From positions 758,134-822,133 of the forward strand of contig NZ_JBHSCW010000001.1 of the NCBI RefSeq assembly GCF_042651425.1: a DNA stretch of 64,000 nt, read 5' to 3'. The notes below the pieces were generated by a model that had not been told where the DNA came from, made no database searches, and saw only the letters and a list, made by a program, of their open reading frames with translations. Shown piece by piece: positions 11,435 to 20,600 of the stretch (positions are counted from its first letter, which is position 1; the number at the start of each line of letters is the position of its first letter). The DNA is from Fodinicurvata halophila (lineage in GTDB: Bacteria > Pseudomonadota > Alphaproteobacteria > Kiloniellales > DSM-21159). The translations under genes were made by a program, and so were the position numbers.

Positions 11435-11632
11435 ATGGAAAATTTCACTCTCCAGGAGCGCGAGCTTTATGAAGCCCTGAAGGAATTGCGCGAATCCCTT
11501 CTGGAGTTCGAGCGCCATCAGGACAAGCCGGTCACTTGGCCGGAACGGGTCGACAAGGCCTTTCAACGCACGGACGTCGTCCTGCACGAAACGGAGAACA
11601 AGGCCGCTTCCAGCCTCGGCAGCGCGGGCTAG
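11435..11632 (+). CDS. Small hypothetical protein (65 aa)
   Basis: A charged, mostly helical 65-residue protein (MENFTLQERELYEALKELRESLLEFERHQD...). The segment ELYEALKELRESLLEF could be a short amphipathic helix. No motif or signal peptide is seen and I do not recognise a family. It begins 120 nt after a strong terminator, so it should have its own promoter, and ends before the SOS box of the radical SAM gene. A weak ribosome site (AAGGACC, 11 nt upstream) is present. Coding reality is supported by codon usage like that of the neighbours, not by homology. Confidence 0.6.
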   Translation: MENFTLQERELYEALKELRESLLEFERHQDKPVTWPERVDKAFQRTDVVLHETENKAASSLGSAG

Positions 11633-11666
11633 CGCCCTGCGGTCGATTGGTGGCCGGGAACAAAAT

Positions 11667-11681
11667 GTTCTTGTTTTGTTC
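11667..11681 (+). promoter_or_regulatory. LexA (SOS) box, alphaproteobacterial type
   Basis: GTTC-TTGTTTT-GTTC is an exact match to the alphaproteobacterial LexA operator GTTC-N7-GTTC. An overlapping GAACAAAATGTTC dyad begins at 11659. The box sits 24 nt before the ATG of the radical SAM gene. Confidence 0.75.
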
Positions 11682-11684
11682 TGA

Positions 11685-11704
11685 CCCTCAGGCTAAGCTG
11701 AGGG
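11685..11704 (+). promoter_or_regulatory. Hairpin covering the Shine-Dalgarno of the radical SAM gene
   Basis: CCCTCAG (11685-11691), GCTAAG loop, CTGAGGG (11698-11704). The GAGGGG just before ATG 11706 is inside the stem, so translation could be limited when the hairpin forms. Confidence 0.45.
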
Positions 11705-11705
11705 G

Positions 11706-12809
11706 ATGGACAGGAAACCTCCAGACCCCTCCAGGGAGACTCGGCACCCGGCAGACGGCCCGCGCAAGGGCCGCGGCGCTGTCGGCAACCCCGAGGGACG
11801 CTTCGACCAGGAAAGCCGCCGCCGCGAGCACGACGGATGGGACCTGGAGGAAGAGGAGCCCCGGCTGCAAACCGTTGTCTATGCCGACGCGGCGCGCTCC
11901 ATCCTCTCGCACAACGACTCCCCCGACGTCCCGCTGTCGCGCTCGCTCAATCCCTATCGCGGCTGCGAGCACGGCTGTATTTACTGCTTCGCGCGGCCCA
12001 GTCATTCCTATCTGGGCCTGTCACCGGGACTGGACTTCGAAAGCCGCATCTTCGCCAAGCATGCCGCCGCGGACCTGCTGCGGCGGGAGCTCGCAAAACC
12101 CTCCTATCAGCCGGAGGTCATCGCGCTTGGCTCCAACACCGACCCCTATCAACCGGTGGAGCGCGAACTGCGTATCACGCGCTCGGTCCTGGAAGTCCTT
12201 CGGGAAGCCCGACATCCGGTCACCCTGATCACCAAGTCGACACTGGTGCTGCGCGATCTCGACCTGCTGCAGGCCATGGCTGCCGAGAACCTCGTGCGCG
12301 TCTGCCTGTCGATCACCACCCTGGACGGCCGGTTGGCCCGGACCATGGAGCCGCGGGCCGCAAGCCCGCTGAAGCGACTGGCCACGCTCCACAGCCTGAA
12401 CGAATCCGGCATCCCGGTCACCGTGCTCTCCGCGCCCATGATTCCCGGCTTGAACGACAGCGAACTGGAGTCGATCCTGGAGGCCGCGAGCGAGCGCGGC
12501 GCCGACAGGGCGGGCTACGTCCTGCTGCGCCTGCCCCACGAATTGGGCCCGCTGTTCGAGACCTGGCTGGACACACATCTGCCGGAACGAAAAAATCGCA
12601 TTCTTAAACTTGTCAGAGAGACACGTTCTGGCCATCTTTACGAGAGCCGTTGGGGTACGCGGATGAAAGGTCGTGGAGTTTTCGCCGATCTCCTGCACCA
12701 GCGCTTCGAAGCGGCCACGAAGCGGCTGAAGCTGAATCAGATGGAACACTCCTTGGATTGCACTCGTTTCCGCAAGCCCCGAGATCCGCGGCAATTCGAG
12801 CTTTTCTAG
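11706..12809 (+). CDS. PA0069-family radical SAM protein (spore photoproduct lyase-like)
   Basis: A 367-residue radical SAM enzyme. The cluster motif is CEHGCIYCF (C-x3-C-x2-C) near residue 95, preceded by SRSLNPYRG. Following barrel elements include ALGSNTDPYQPVERELRITRSVLEVL, ITKSTLVLRDLDLL and APMIPGLND. This is the PA0069 group, related to spore photoproduct lyase (SplB); the true substrate is not established. The first 60 residues are polar and likely unordered. An SOS box directly upstream supports a DNA-damage role. The ATG has GAGGGG two bases before it, an unusually close ribosome site. Confidence 0.88.
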   Translation: MDRKPPDPSRETRHPADGPRKGRGAVGNPEGRFDQESRRREHDGWDLEEEEPRLQTVVYADAARSILSHNDSPDVPLSRSLNPYRGCEHGCIYCFARPSHSYLGLSPGLDFESRIFAKHAAADLLRRELAKPSYQPEVIALGSNTDPYQPVERELRITRSVLEVLREARHPVTLITKSTLVLRDLDLLQAMAAENLVRVCLSITTLDGRLARTMEPRAASPLKRLATLHSLNESGIPVTVLSAPMIPGLNDSELESILEAASERGADRAGYVLLRLPHELGPLFETWLDTHLPERKNRILKLVRETRSGHLYESRWGTRMKGRGVFADLLHQRFEAATKRLKLNQMEHSLDCTRFRKPRDPRQFELF

Positions 12810-12811
12810 GA

Positions 12812-12828
12812 GGTTACGTCATGTAACC
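12812..12828. other. Small dyad after the radical SAM gene
   Basis: GGTTAC-GTCAT-GTAACC, six-base arms, three bases past the stop codon. There is no T run, so it is only a weak terminator candidate. Confidence 0.35.
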
Positions 12829-12964
12829 GCCGTCTTTAGCAGCGTGCCATGCTGTATATGCATTGCTGCGCTGCAAGATGTAGGTTCCATGACGCATCAG
12901 CTTCCTTTATATGAATGCGATAAATTCGTCACAAGGACAGACGCCGATAACACAGGAAGATCTG

Positions 12965-13144
12965 ATGGCCCGGAATCGTAGTGAAAGTGTGAAGAAACCC
13001 GAGAGCGACCGCCAGCACGTATCCAAGAAGCGCAAGTGCCTCATGTGCGCGCAAACCTTCAGTTCTGCTTGGCCTGGGGAACGCATCTGCCCCTCCTGCA
13101 AGCAGACCCAGGCTTGGAGCGATGGTCACGGCATGGCGGCCTGA
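12965..13144 (+). CDS. Small zinc-ribbon-like protein (59 aa)
   Basis: Two CxxC knuckles, CLMC (residues 20-23) and CPSC (39-42), about 15 residues apart, following a basic N-terminus (MARNRSESVKKPESDRQHVSKKRKC). This is a one-domain zinc ribbon that could bind nucleic acid or protein. An in-frame ATG at 12911 exists, but AGGAAG lies 5 nt before ATG 12965, so I chose the shorter form. rnhB begins 35 nt later on the same strand, suggesting cotranscription with rnhB. Function unknown. Confidence 0.75.
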   Translation: MARNRSESVKKPESDRQHVSKKRKCLMCAQTFSSAWPGERICPSCKQTQAWSDGHGMAA

Positions 13145-13179
13145 CGCCGTGACGGGACAGCGCGCACGCGTCTGTCCAC

Positions 13180-13821
13180 ATGCCTGACTACAGTCTCGAG
13201 ACAGAACTCGGTGCCCGCGACGACCGGATAATCGTCGGTCTCGACGAGGCCGGACGAGGTCCTTGGGCCGGACCGGTCGTGGCGGCAGCCGTTTGCCTCT
13301 CCCCCGACGCTGCGGAGAGCCCTGCGTTCGAGCACCTCAACGACTCCAAGAAGCTGACCGCGTCACGCCGCACCGCCCTCTGCGAGGCCATCCGCAATAG
13401 CTGCGGCTGCGGTATCGGCCAGGCAAGCGTCGAGGAAATCGACAAGCTCAATATCCTGCAGGCCAGTATGCTTGCCATGGAACGAGCTGTGGCCGAGCTG
13501 GGAGTCGCCCCTCACGCTGCTCTGGTGGATGGTCTGCACGCCCCCGCTTTGCCCTGTCCGCACCGGGCCCTGCCCCGGGCCGACGGCCTCAGCCTCTCCG
13601 TGGCTGCCGCCTCCGTTCTGGCCAAGGTCACGCGCGACCGCCTGATGGAAGAGCTGGACGAAAGCTGTCCCGGCTATCACTGGGCCCGCAATCGTGGCTA
13701 TGGCACCGCCGAGCACAGGCGGGCCCTGGAACGGCTCGGACCGAGCAGATATCACCGTCGCTCCTTCCGGCCCATACAAGAACTTGTGTCCGGACTTGAA
13801 AACAAGACTGTAACTGGTTGA
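13180..13821 (+). CDS. rnhB: Ribonuclease HII
   Basis: Removes ribonucleotides from RNA-DNA hybrids. The 213-residue protein shows the RNase HII core: GLDEAGRGPWAGPVVAAAV (catalytic D and E), the conserved LNDSKKLTASRR motif, HAALVDGL with the third acidic residue, ASVLAKVTRDRLM with the fourth, and YHWARNRGYGTAEHRRAL. In Caulobacter and many relatives rnhB is immediately upstream of ccrM, as here. Confidence 0.97.
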   Translation: MPDYSLETELGARDDRIIVGLDEAGRGPWAGPVVAAAVCLSPDAAESPAFEHLNDSKKLTASRRTALCEAIRNSCGCGIGQASVEEIDKLNILQASMLAMERAVAELGVAPHAALVDGLHAPALPCPHRALPRADGLSLSVAAASVLAKVTRDRLMEELDESCPGYHWARNRGYGTAEHRRALERLGPSRYHRRSFRPIQELVSGLENKTVTG

Positions 13822-13859
13822 TTCTCACGAAAGACTTGACCGCGAATCCTCTCTGACTC
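13820..13859 (+). promoter_or_regulatory. Cluster of three GANTC sites before ccrM
   Basis: GATTC (13820-13824), GAATC (13844-13848) and GACTC (13855-13859), all in the 80-nt gap between rnhB and ccrM. GANTC is the CcrM target, so the promoter or leader is itself methylated. A TTGACC at 13836-13841 could be a -35, but no well-spaced -10 is obvious. Confidence 0.65.
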
Positions 13860-13900
13860 AGGATACTCTCCACATCTGGCCACGGGGGGAGTAACGGGGC

Positions 13901-15031
13901 ATGTCTGCGGCTTCAGGAACGAACGATACGCGACACAGCATTGAACGGGACAGCGGCGACGGCCGGCTGCTGGTCGGGGATTCGATAGAATTGATGCGCG
14001 ACCTGCCGGCCGGCAGCGTCGACATGATCTTCGCCGACCCACCCTATAACATGCAGCTGGGCGGCGATCTCACCCGCCCCGACAACTCGCGTGTGGACGG
14101 GGTCGACGACGCCTGGGACAAGTTCGACGACCTCAAGGCCTACGACAGCTTCACCCGTGAGTGGCTTTCGGCCGCGCGCCATGCGCTGAGCGACGACGGC
14201 ACTCTCTGGGTCATCGGCAGCTATCACAACATCTACCGCGTCGGCAGCCTGCTGCAGGAACTGGGTTTCTGGATCCTCAACGACGTCATCTGGCGCAAGT
14301 CCAATCCCATGCCGAACTTCCGCGGACGGCGCTTCACCAATGCCCATGAAACCTTGATTTGGGCCGCCAAGTCCGAACGCACGCGCTATGTCTTCAACTA
14401 CGAATCCATGAAGTCCCTGAACGACGACCTGCAGATGCGCAGCGACTGGCTGATCCCCATCTGCTCGGGCCAGGAACGCTTGCGCGACAAGGAGGGCCAG
14501 AAGGCCCATTCCACCCAGAAGCCCGAAGCCCTGCTGCACCGCGTTGTCATGGCCTCGACCAAGCCCGGACAGCTGGTCCTCGACCCCTTCTTCGGCAGCG
14601 GCACCACCGGGGCCGTGGCCAAGCGCCTGCGCCGGCGCTGGATCGGCATCGAGCGCGAGGAAGGCTATGCCAAGCTGGCCCGCAAGCGTATCGATCGCGT
14701 GGAGCCGCTCGCCGATCCGGAACTCCTGGAGATCAAGCAGAAGCGCGCGGAGCCGCGCATTCCCTTTGGCTGGCTGGTGGAACGCGGCCTGCTGGAGCCG
14801 GGCACCGTCCTCTATGATCCCAACCGCCGGCTGACCGCCAAGGTGCGCGCCGACGGCACCTTGGTCTGCAGCAGCCCCCAGGGCGACCATCACGGATCGA
14901 TTCACAAGGTGGGCGCCGCCGTCCAGGGGGCCACCGCCTGCAACGGCTGGACCTTCTGGCACCTGAACGTCGAGGGACGCTCCGTGCCCATCGACGTGCT
15001 GCGCCAGAAGCTGCGCGCCGAACTCAACTGA
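13901..15031 (+). CDS. ccrM: Cell cycle-regulated adenine methyltransferase CcrM (GANTC)
   Basis: An orphan beta-class N6-adenine methylase of 376 residues. Order of motifs: catalytic DPPYNMQLGG (motif IV) near residue 45, IWRKSNPMPNFRGRRFTNAHETLIWA, then HSTQKPEALLHRVV and the SAM-binding LDPFFGSGTTGAVAKRL. The C-terminal extension (residues 260-376; IPFGWLVERGLLEPGT through HGSIHKVGAAVQGATACNGW) is the DNA-recognition domain characteristic of CcrM. No restriction partner is nearby. Position behind rnhB and three GANTC sites upstream agree with the cell-cycle role. Confidence 0.96.
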   Translation: MSAASGTNDTRHSIERDSGDGRLLVGDSIELMRDLPAGSVDMIFADPPYNMQLGGDLTRPDNSRVDGVDDAWDKFDDLKAYDSFTREWLSAARHALSDDGTLWVIGSYHNIYRVGSLLQELGFWILNDVIWRKSNPMPNFRGRRFTNAHETLIWAAKSERTRYVFNYESMKSLNDDLQMRSDWLIPICSGQERLRDKEGQKAHSTQKPEALLHRVVMASTKPGQLVLDPFFGSGTTGAVAKRLRRRWIGIEREEGYAKLARKRIDRVEPLADPELLEIKQKRAEPRIPFGWLVERGLLEPGTVLYDPNRRLTAKVRADGTLVCSSPQGDHHGSIHKVGAAVQGATACNGWTFWHLNVEGRSVPIDVLRQKLRAELN

Positions 15032-15061
15032 ACGCCGCGCGCGTCCTGAACCGCACCCTTC

Positions 15062-16153
15062 TCAGGCCCAGCCCTGCTTCAGGGCATGGGCGATGACCTT
15101 GCGCATCAGCGTGGGCAGCGCCTGGCTGTCGAGCTCCTCCGGCGGCACCCAGCGTCCCCCGGGGACCTCGCCGTTGCCCTGCGCCGCCCAGACCTGCAAA
15201 TGCAGCCGGAAGTGCGTGAAGGTGTGGGAGACCTGCCCCGACAGGGGCTGCCAGTCGCACGCCAGAGGGGCCTGGGCCAGGATCTCCCGTTCCCCGGGCA
15301 GCTCCGAGTCCCACGCCGTGGACGGCACCTCCGTCATGCCGCCCAGCAAGCCCTTTTCCGGACGCCGGCGCAGCAGCACGGCGCCGTCCATCGGCCGGAC
15401 CAGCCAGAAGGCCACGCCGCGACGCAGGGGTTTTTCCTTCTTCGCTGCCTTTCGCGGCAGGCTCTCGGCGATGCCCTTCGCCCGTCCGGCGCAACTCTCC
15501 TGCAGCGGGCAGAGCATGCAGCGCGGCCGCGCCGGCTGGCAGATGCCGGCCCCCAGGTCCATCATGGCCTGGGCGAAATCGCCGGGGCGCTCCCGCGGGA
15601 CCAAGCCCTGCATGTATGCCTGTATGTCAGGCTTGGCCTGCGGCAGCTCGGTCTCGATGGCGAACAGGCGGCTGATCACCCGTTCTATGTTGCCGTCCAC
15701 CGGTGCTTCCGGCTGGTCAAAGGCGATGGCCGCGATGGCCGCCGCCGTGTAGGGTCCGATTCCCGGTAGCTCCCGCAAAGCGGCAACCGTTTGAGGAAAA
15801 ACACCGGCGTGCTGTTCACTGATCACCTGCGCACAGCGATGCAGGTTGCGCGCCCGTGCGTAGTACCCCAGACCGGCCCAGGCGGTCAGCACCGCCTCCT
15901 GATCGGCCGCGGCCAGGTCCGCAACTGTCGGCCAGCGGTCCAGGAACGCCTCGAAATAGGGTTTCACCGCCGCCACGGTGGTCTGCTGCAGCATGATCTC
16001 CGACAGCCAGACATGATAGGCCTGCGGCCGCTCTCCAGGCGGGGCGCGCCAGGGCAGCACGCGGGCCTGGCGGTCGTACCAGGCCAGCAGACTGCGGGCG
16101 ATCGTGCCCGCTGCAGCTGCTGGAAAAGGATCACGGGCGCTTGAAGACGTCAT
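15062..16153 (-). CDS. mutY: A/G-specific adenine glycosylase MutY
   Basis: Removes adenine mispaired with 8-oxoguanine. The HhH-GPD core is present: WLSEIMLQQTTVAAVKPYFEAF, helix-hairpin-helix LRELPGIGPYTAAAIAAIAF with catalytic Asp in PVDGNIERVISRL, and a C-x6-C-x2-C-x5-C iron-sulfur loop (CQPARPRCMLCPLQESC). The C-terminal part is a NUDIX-like MutT domain (GGMTEVPSTAW). Of the possible starts I chose ATG 16153 (MTSSSARDPF, 363 aa); the frame extends to 16210, which would overlap the divergent neighbour's leader. Confidence 0.95.
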   Translation of the reverse strand: MTSSSARDPFPAAAAGTIARSLLAWYDRQARVLPWRAPPGERPQAYHVWLSEIMLQQTTVAAVKPYFEAFLDRWPTVADLAAADQEAVLTAWAGLGYYARARNLHRCAQVISEQHAGVFPQTVAALRELPGIGPYTAAAIAAIAFDQPEAPVDGNIERVISRLFAIETELPQAKPDIQAYMQGLVPRERPGDFAQAMMDLGAGICQPARPRCMLCPLQESCAGRAKGIAESLPRKAAKKEKPLRRGVAFWLVRPMDGAVLLRRRPEKGLLGGMTEVPSTAWDSELPGEREILAQAPLACDWQPLSGQVSHTFTHFRLHLQVWAAQGNGEVPGGRWVPPEELDSQALPTLMRKVIAHALKQGWA

Positions 16154-16230
16154 TCTGGCTCTTATAGTTGAGAAGAACGCACAGGCAAGACTGGGCATTC
16201 CGGCCACCATTGCAGAGGACGACCGACAGC

Positions 16231-16758
16231 GTGAATGCCGCCTCTCCCAAGGACCCTGCCGAACGCGGCGCTTACACGCGCAGCCTCTCGCGACTGCTGC
16301 GGGATGTCACGGCCCCGGCACTGGCCAAGCGCAGCCGGGCCGAGGCCAGCCTCATCCTGGACTGGGCGACCATCGTCGGCGCCGATCTCGCCGCCAAGGC
16401 CAAGCCCGTTCGCCTCAGCTTTCCCAAACGATCCGAACGGCGCGGCGCCACCCTGCTGTTGCGCGTGGATTCCGCCTATGCCCTCGACCTCCAGCACCAG
16501 GAACCGCAGGTCATCGAGCGCGTGAACACCCATTTCGGCTACAGCCTGGTCAGCCGGCTCAGGCTCGAGCAGGCGCCTGTTCGCGAAACGCACCAACGCC
16601 CCCGCACCGCGCCCAGGCTGCCCCCCAGCCTGCCGCCGGACGAAAGGGCCCGACTCGAGCGGCAGCTGACGGAGATCGACAACAGCGAGCTGCGCAGCGC
16701 CCTGCAGCATCTGGCCGAGGCCGTAGAAGCCAAGCGGCAGAAACGCAAGGACTCCTGA
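16231..16758 (+). CDS. DUF721 (DciA-like) protein
   Basis: A 175-residue DUF721 protein: RSLSRLLRDVTAPALAKRS, LILDWATIVGADLAAKAKPVRL, then ATLLLRVDSAYALDLQHQEPQVIERVNTHFGY. This fold is that of DciA, the replicative helicase operator of most bacteria lacking DnaC; in alphaproteobacteria the gene typically sits between mutY and dsbA/smc, as here. Start: GTG 16231 with AGAGGA about 11 nt upstream; an upstream in-frame TTG at 16168 lacks support. The C-terminal 70 residues are charged and probably flexible. Confidence 0.85.
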   Translation: MNAASPKDPAERGAYTRSLSRLLRDVTAPALAKRSRAEASLILDWATIVGADLAAKAKPVRLSFPKRSERRGATLLLRVDSAYALDLQHQEPQVIERVNTHFGYSLVSRLRLEQAPVRETHQRPRTAPRLPPSLPPDERARLERQLTEIDNSELRSALQHLAEAVEAKRQKRKDS

Positions 16759-16931
16759 GACGCGCGATCTTGCTTTTGCCAGATTGTTGCGGGACACAGG
16801 AGTGGAACAGGGCTGTGCACCTCCACGAGCAGGGACATCCTTGGCGGTGTGACCTCTTTGGCTGTGGATATCTACAGTCTTGAGAATCGGACAGGCACCT
16901 CGTAACATCCACTAGATATGGTAGGTAAATC

Positions 16932-17555
16932 ATGAAACGCAGGCATATACTGTTATCCGCAGCTTCCCTGGCCCTTGTGCCGCTGTTGCCGCGCCTGACT
17001 CCGGCGCTGGCCGCCGGTGCGGAAACGGTCGATGACAGCGACCGGGTCATTGGCGACGCGGACGCGCCCATCACCATCATCGAGTATGCATCGCTGACCT
17101 GCCCGCACTGCGCCAGCTTCCACACCGACACCCTGCCCCAGCTCAAGAGCGAATGGCTGGACGCGGGCAAGGCACGGCTGGTTTTTCGCCACTTCCCCCT
17201 GGACAGGCTGGCCCTGCGTGCCGCCATGGTCACGGACTGCCTGGAGAAGGACCGCGCCTTCTTCGGCCTGCTGGCAACGCTCTTCAAAAGCCAGCAGGAC
17301 TGGGCGCGCGCCGACGATCCCATCGACGCCCTGCAGAAGCATGCGCGCCTGGCGGGCCTCAGCGAGGAGCGCTTCAACAGCTGCATCGAGGACGAAGGAA
17401 TAATGGACGGAATCCTCGCCACGCTGGAACAGGCGCGCGAGACTTACGAGGTTCAGTCCACGCCGACCTTTTTCATCAACGGCCGCAAGGTCGAGGGCAA
17501 TCGCTCCTACGAGGACTTCGCGGCCATTCTGGAGGACGTCCAGGAGGACTCCTGA
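16932..17555 (+). CDS. DsbA-family thiol:disulfide oxidoreductase
   Basis: An exported thioredoxin-fold protein of 207 residues. Signal peptide at residues 1-27 (KRRHILLSAASLALVPLLP, ending LAAGAETV). The active site CPHC is in YASLTCPHCASFH, the DsbA-type helical insert follows, and the cis-proline loop is QSTPTFFINGRK. It belongs to the monomeric DsbA_4/BdbD-like group rather than to enteric DsbA. Lies between DUF721 and smc on the same strand; 170 nt upstream could contain its promoter. Confidence 0.9.
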   Translation: MKRRHILLSAASLALVPLLPRLTPALAAGAETVDDSDRVIGDADAPITIIEYASLTCPHCASFHTDTLPQLKSEWLDAGKARLVFRHFPLDRLALRAAMVTDCLEKDRAFFGLLATLFKSQQDWARADDPIDALQKHARLAGLSEERFNSCIEDEGIMDGILATLEQARETYEVQSTPTFFINGRKVEGNRSYEDFAAILEDVQEDS

Positions 17556-17612
17556 CCGGCTGACCGTCCCTGCGGACCGCGGCCGGCGCTAGCTGAGAGG
17601 GTAAGATACGCC

Positions 17613-20600
17613 TTGGTCCAGTTCGTCAGGCTACGATTGAGCGGCTTCAAGTCCTTCGTCGATTCGACGGAGCTGCTGATTGAGCCGGGAACGACGGCAA
17701 TCGTCGGCCCCAATGGCTGCGGGAAGTCCAACCTGGTGGAGGCACTCCGCTGGGTCATGGGCGAGACCTCTGCCAAGCGTCTGCGCGGCGGCGAGATGGA
17801 TGACGTCATCTTCGGCGGCAGTGCCAATCGTCCGCCGCGCAACCTGGCCGAGGTAGGGCTGTCCCTCGACAACCGCGACCGCACGGCCCCGGCCAGCCTC
17901 AACGATCAGGACGAGTTGGAGATCGTCCGGCGGATCGAGCGCGACAAGGGCTCCACCTATCGGGTCAACGGACGCGAGGTCCGGGCCCGCGATGTCCAGC
18001 TGCTGTTCGCCGACGCGGCCAGCGGCGCCCAGTCCACTGCCATCGTCAGCCAGGGACGGGTGGGCGCCCTGATCAACGCCAAGCCGACGGATCGCCGCAT
18101 GCTGCTGGAGGAAGCCGCCGGCATCTCGGGTCTGCATTCCCGCCGGCACGAGGCGGAGCTGCGTCTTAAGGCCGCGGAAGCCAACCTGGAACGTCTCGAT
18201 GACGTGGCCGGCACCATGGAAAGCCAGCTGCAATCCCTGCGCAAGCAGGCCCGGCAGGCCACGCGCTACCGCAACATTGCCGAGCAGCTGCGCCGCCAGG
18301 AGGCCCTGCTGCTGCATCTTGAATGGCTCGAAGCGCGCGCCCAGGACGAGCGCGCCCGCGAGGCCCTCAAGGCCGCGAAGACCACGGTGGAGGACCTGAC
18401 GGAGCAGGCCGCCGCGGCGGCCCGCGAACAGGCCGCGGCCGCCAACGCCCTGCCCGAATTGCGCCAGCAGGAAGCCGCCGCCTCGGCCGCCCTGCAGCGC
18501 CTGGTGTCCGAGCGTGACACCCTGCAGGACGAGGAAACGCGTGTCACCGAGGCTCGCAGCCAGGCCGAGGCGCGCCTTGCCCAGATCGACAGCGATCTCA
18601 AGCGCGCCCAGTCCCTCTCGGAAGATGCCGCAGAGGCGCGCACGCGCCTGGACGAAGAGCAGAATCGCCTGCAGAAAGCCGGCCAGGGCGATGACGAGGC
18701 ACGCCAGGAGGCCATCGCCCGCCGCGACGCCCTGGCCGCCGAGTTGACCGCCCGCGAGGAAGAGATCGCCGCGCAAGCCGAAGCCATCGCCAACGACGAG
18801 GCGCGGCGCTCCACCCTGGAACGCCGGCTGGCGGACATGGCCGAACGCCACCGCCGCCTGGAAGAGCGCATCGCGCAGCAAAGTGACGAGGAACGGGACC
18901 TGCGTGCCCAGCGCCCTGCCCAGGAGGCGATGGACCATGCCGCCGCGGACCTGAAGGCGGCCGAGGACGAGTCCGAGCGACTGCAGCAGGCGCTGGAACA
19001 GGCCACCGCAACAATCAGCGACCTGCGCCAGAAACGCGAGGAGGTGGGCGAACGCCACCGCGAGCAGGCCGCGGTCTGCACCCGCCTGGAGACCGAGCGC
19101 AGCACGCTCACGAAACTGCTGGAAAGCGGTGCCGGCGAAGGGGGGCCGCCGCTGGCCGATTCCCTGACGGTGGAACGCGGCTACGAGGCGGCCCTGGGCG
19201 CCGCTCTGGGCGACGACCTGGAAGCTCCGTTGATCGGCGAATCGGATCCGGAGGGAAGCGAGACGCCGCCTCTCTTCTGGTCGGCGCTGCCCGACTACGA
19301 CTCCGCCCCCGACCTGCCTGAAGGCTGCACGCCCCTGTCGCACTACGTTGGCGGCACGGCGGCGCTCACCCGCCGTCTCTCCCAGACCGGCCTGGTGGAC
19401 AGTGTGGAGCAAGCCCGCCGCCTGCAGCCCAGGCTGGCGCCGGGCCAGCGCCTGGTCACGCACGACGGCGATCTGTGGCGCTGGGATGGCTACACGGCGC
19501 GGGCCGAGGCCCCCACGGCCAGCGCCCAGCGTCTGGCCCAGCGCAACCGCTTGAGCGAACTGGAAGGCGAGCTCGAGGAGGCCGACCACGCCAGAACCGC
19601 CATCGAGCAGGAGGATGCGAACCTGAAGGCGGAACTGCAAACCGCCGAACAGCAGGAACGCGAGACCCGAGAGGCCCAGAAAAGCAACCAGAAAACCCTG
19701 GAGTCCGCCCGCGAGACCCAGGCGCGCCTGGAGCGCGAATCCACGGCCCTGGCCTCCAAGCTGGAGGCTCTGCAAGGCACCATCGCCGGCCTCGAGGAAG
19801 AAAAGGCGGAGCTGCTGGCCAGCCTGGAGGAGGTTCGCAGCGAACAGGCGGGTCTGCCGGATACCTCCGCTGCCCGCGCGGACATGGAAGAGGCGCGGCG
19901 CAACTTGACGGAGTTGCGCAATCGCCACAACGAAGCCGACGCCGAACTGGGGCGCCTCACCCGCGAGGCGCGCGAGCGGAAGGAGCGCCTGGATGCCATC
20001 GAGCGCGAGCGCGCGTCCTGGGAGCGGCGCGCGGCGGAATCCGACCAGCACAAGCAGGAGCTGGAGGCCCGCAAGGAGGCCGCTCGGCAGGAAATCGAGG
20101 AGCTGTCCGCGCGGCCCGAGGAGATTGCGCAGCACCGCGAAGCCCTGGCGGAGAAGATCGGCGAGGCCGAGGAGGCCCAGCGCGCCGCAGCAGATGCCCT
20201 GGCCTCCGGCGAGACACGCCAGCGCGAGGCCGACACGGCGCTCAAGCGGGCCGAACAGGCCGTGTCCGAGGCTCGCGAAACCCGCGTGCGCGCCGAAGCC
20301 AGCGTCGAACAGGCGGAACAGGCCCTCGACTCCCATGCCCGGCGCGTGCGCGAGCGCCTGGAGTGCGTGCCCGATGCCCTGCTGGAGCAGGCCGGCCTGA
20401 TGCCTGACCAGGAGCTGCCGCGGCAGGAGGAGGTCGCCGCCAAGGTCGAGCGCCTGCGCGGCGAGCGCGAACGCATGGGGCCGGTCAACCTGCGCGCCGA
20501 GGCCGAGGCGGAGGAACTGTCGGAACGCCTCGAGGAAATCGGACGGGAACGCGAGGACCTGACCGCAGCCATCGCCCGCCTCCGCCAGGGCATCTCCAGC

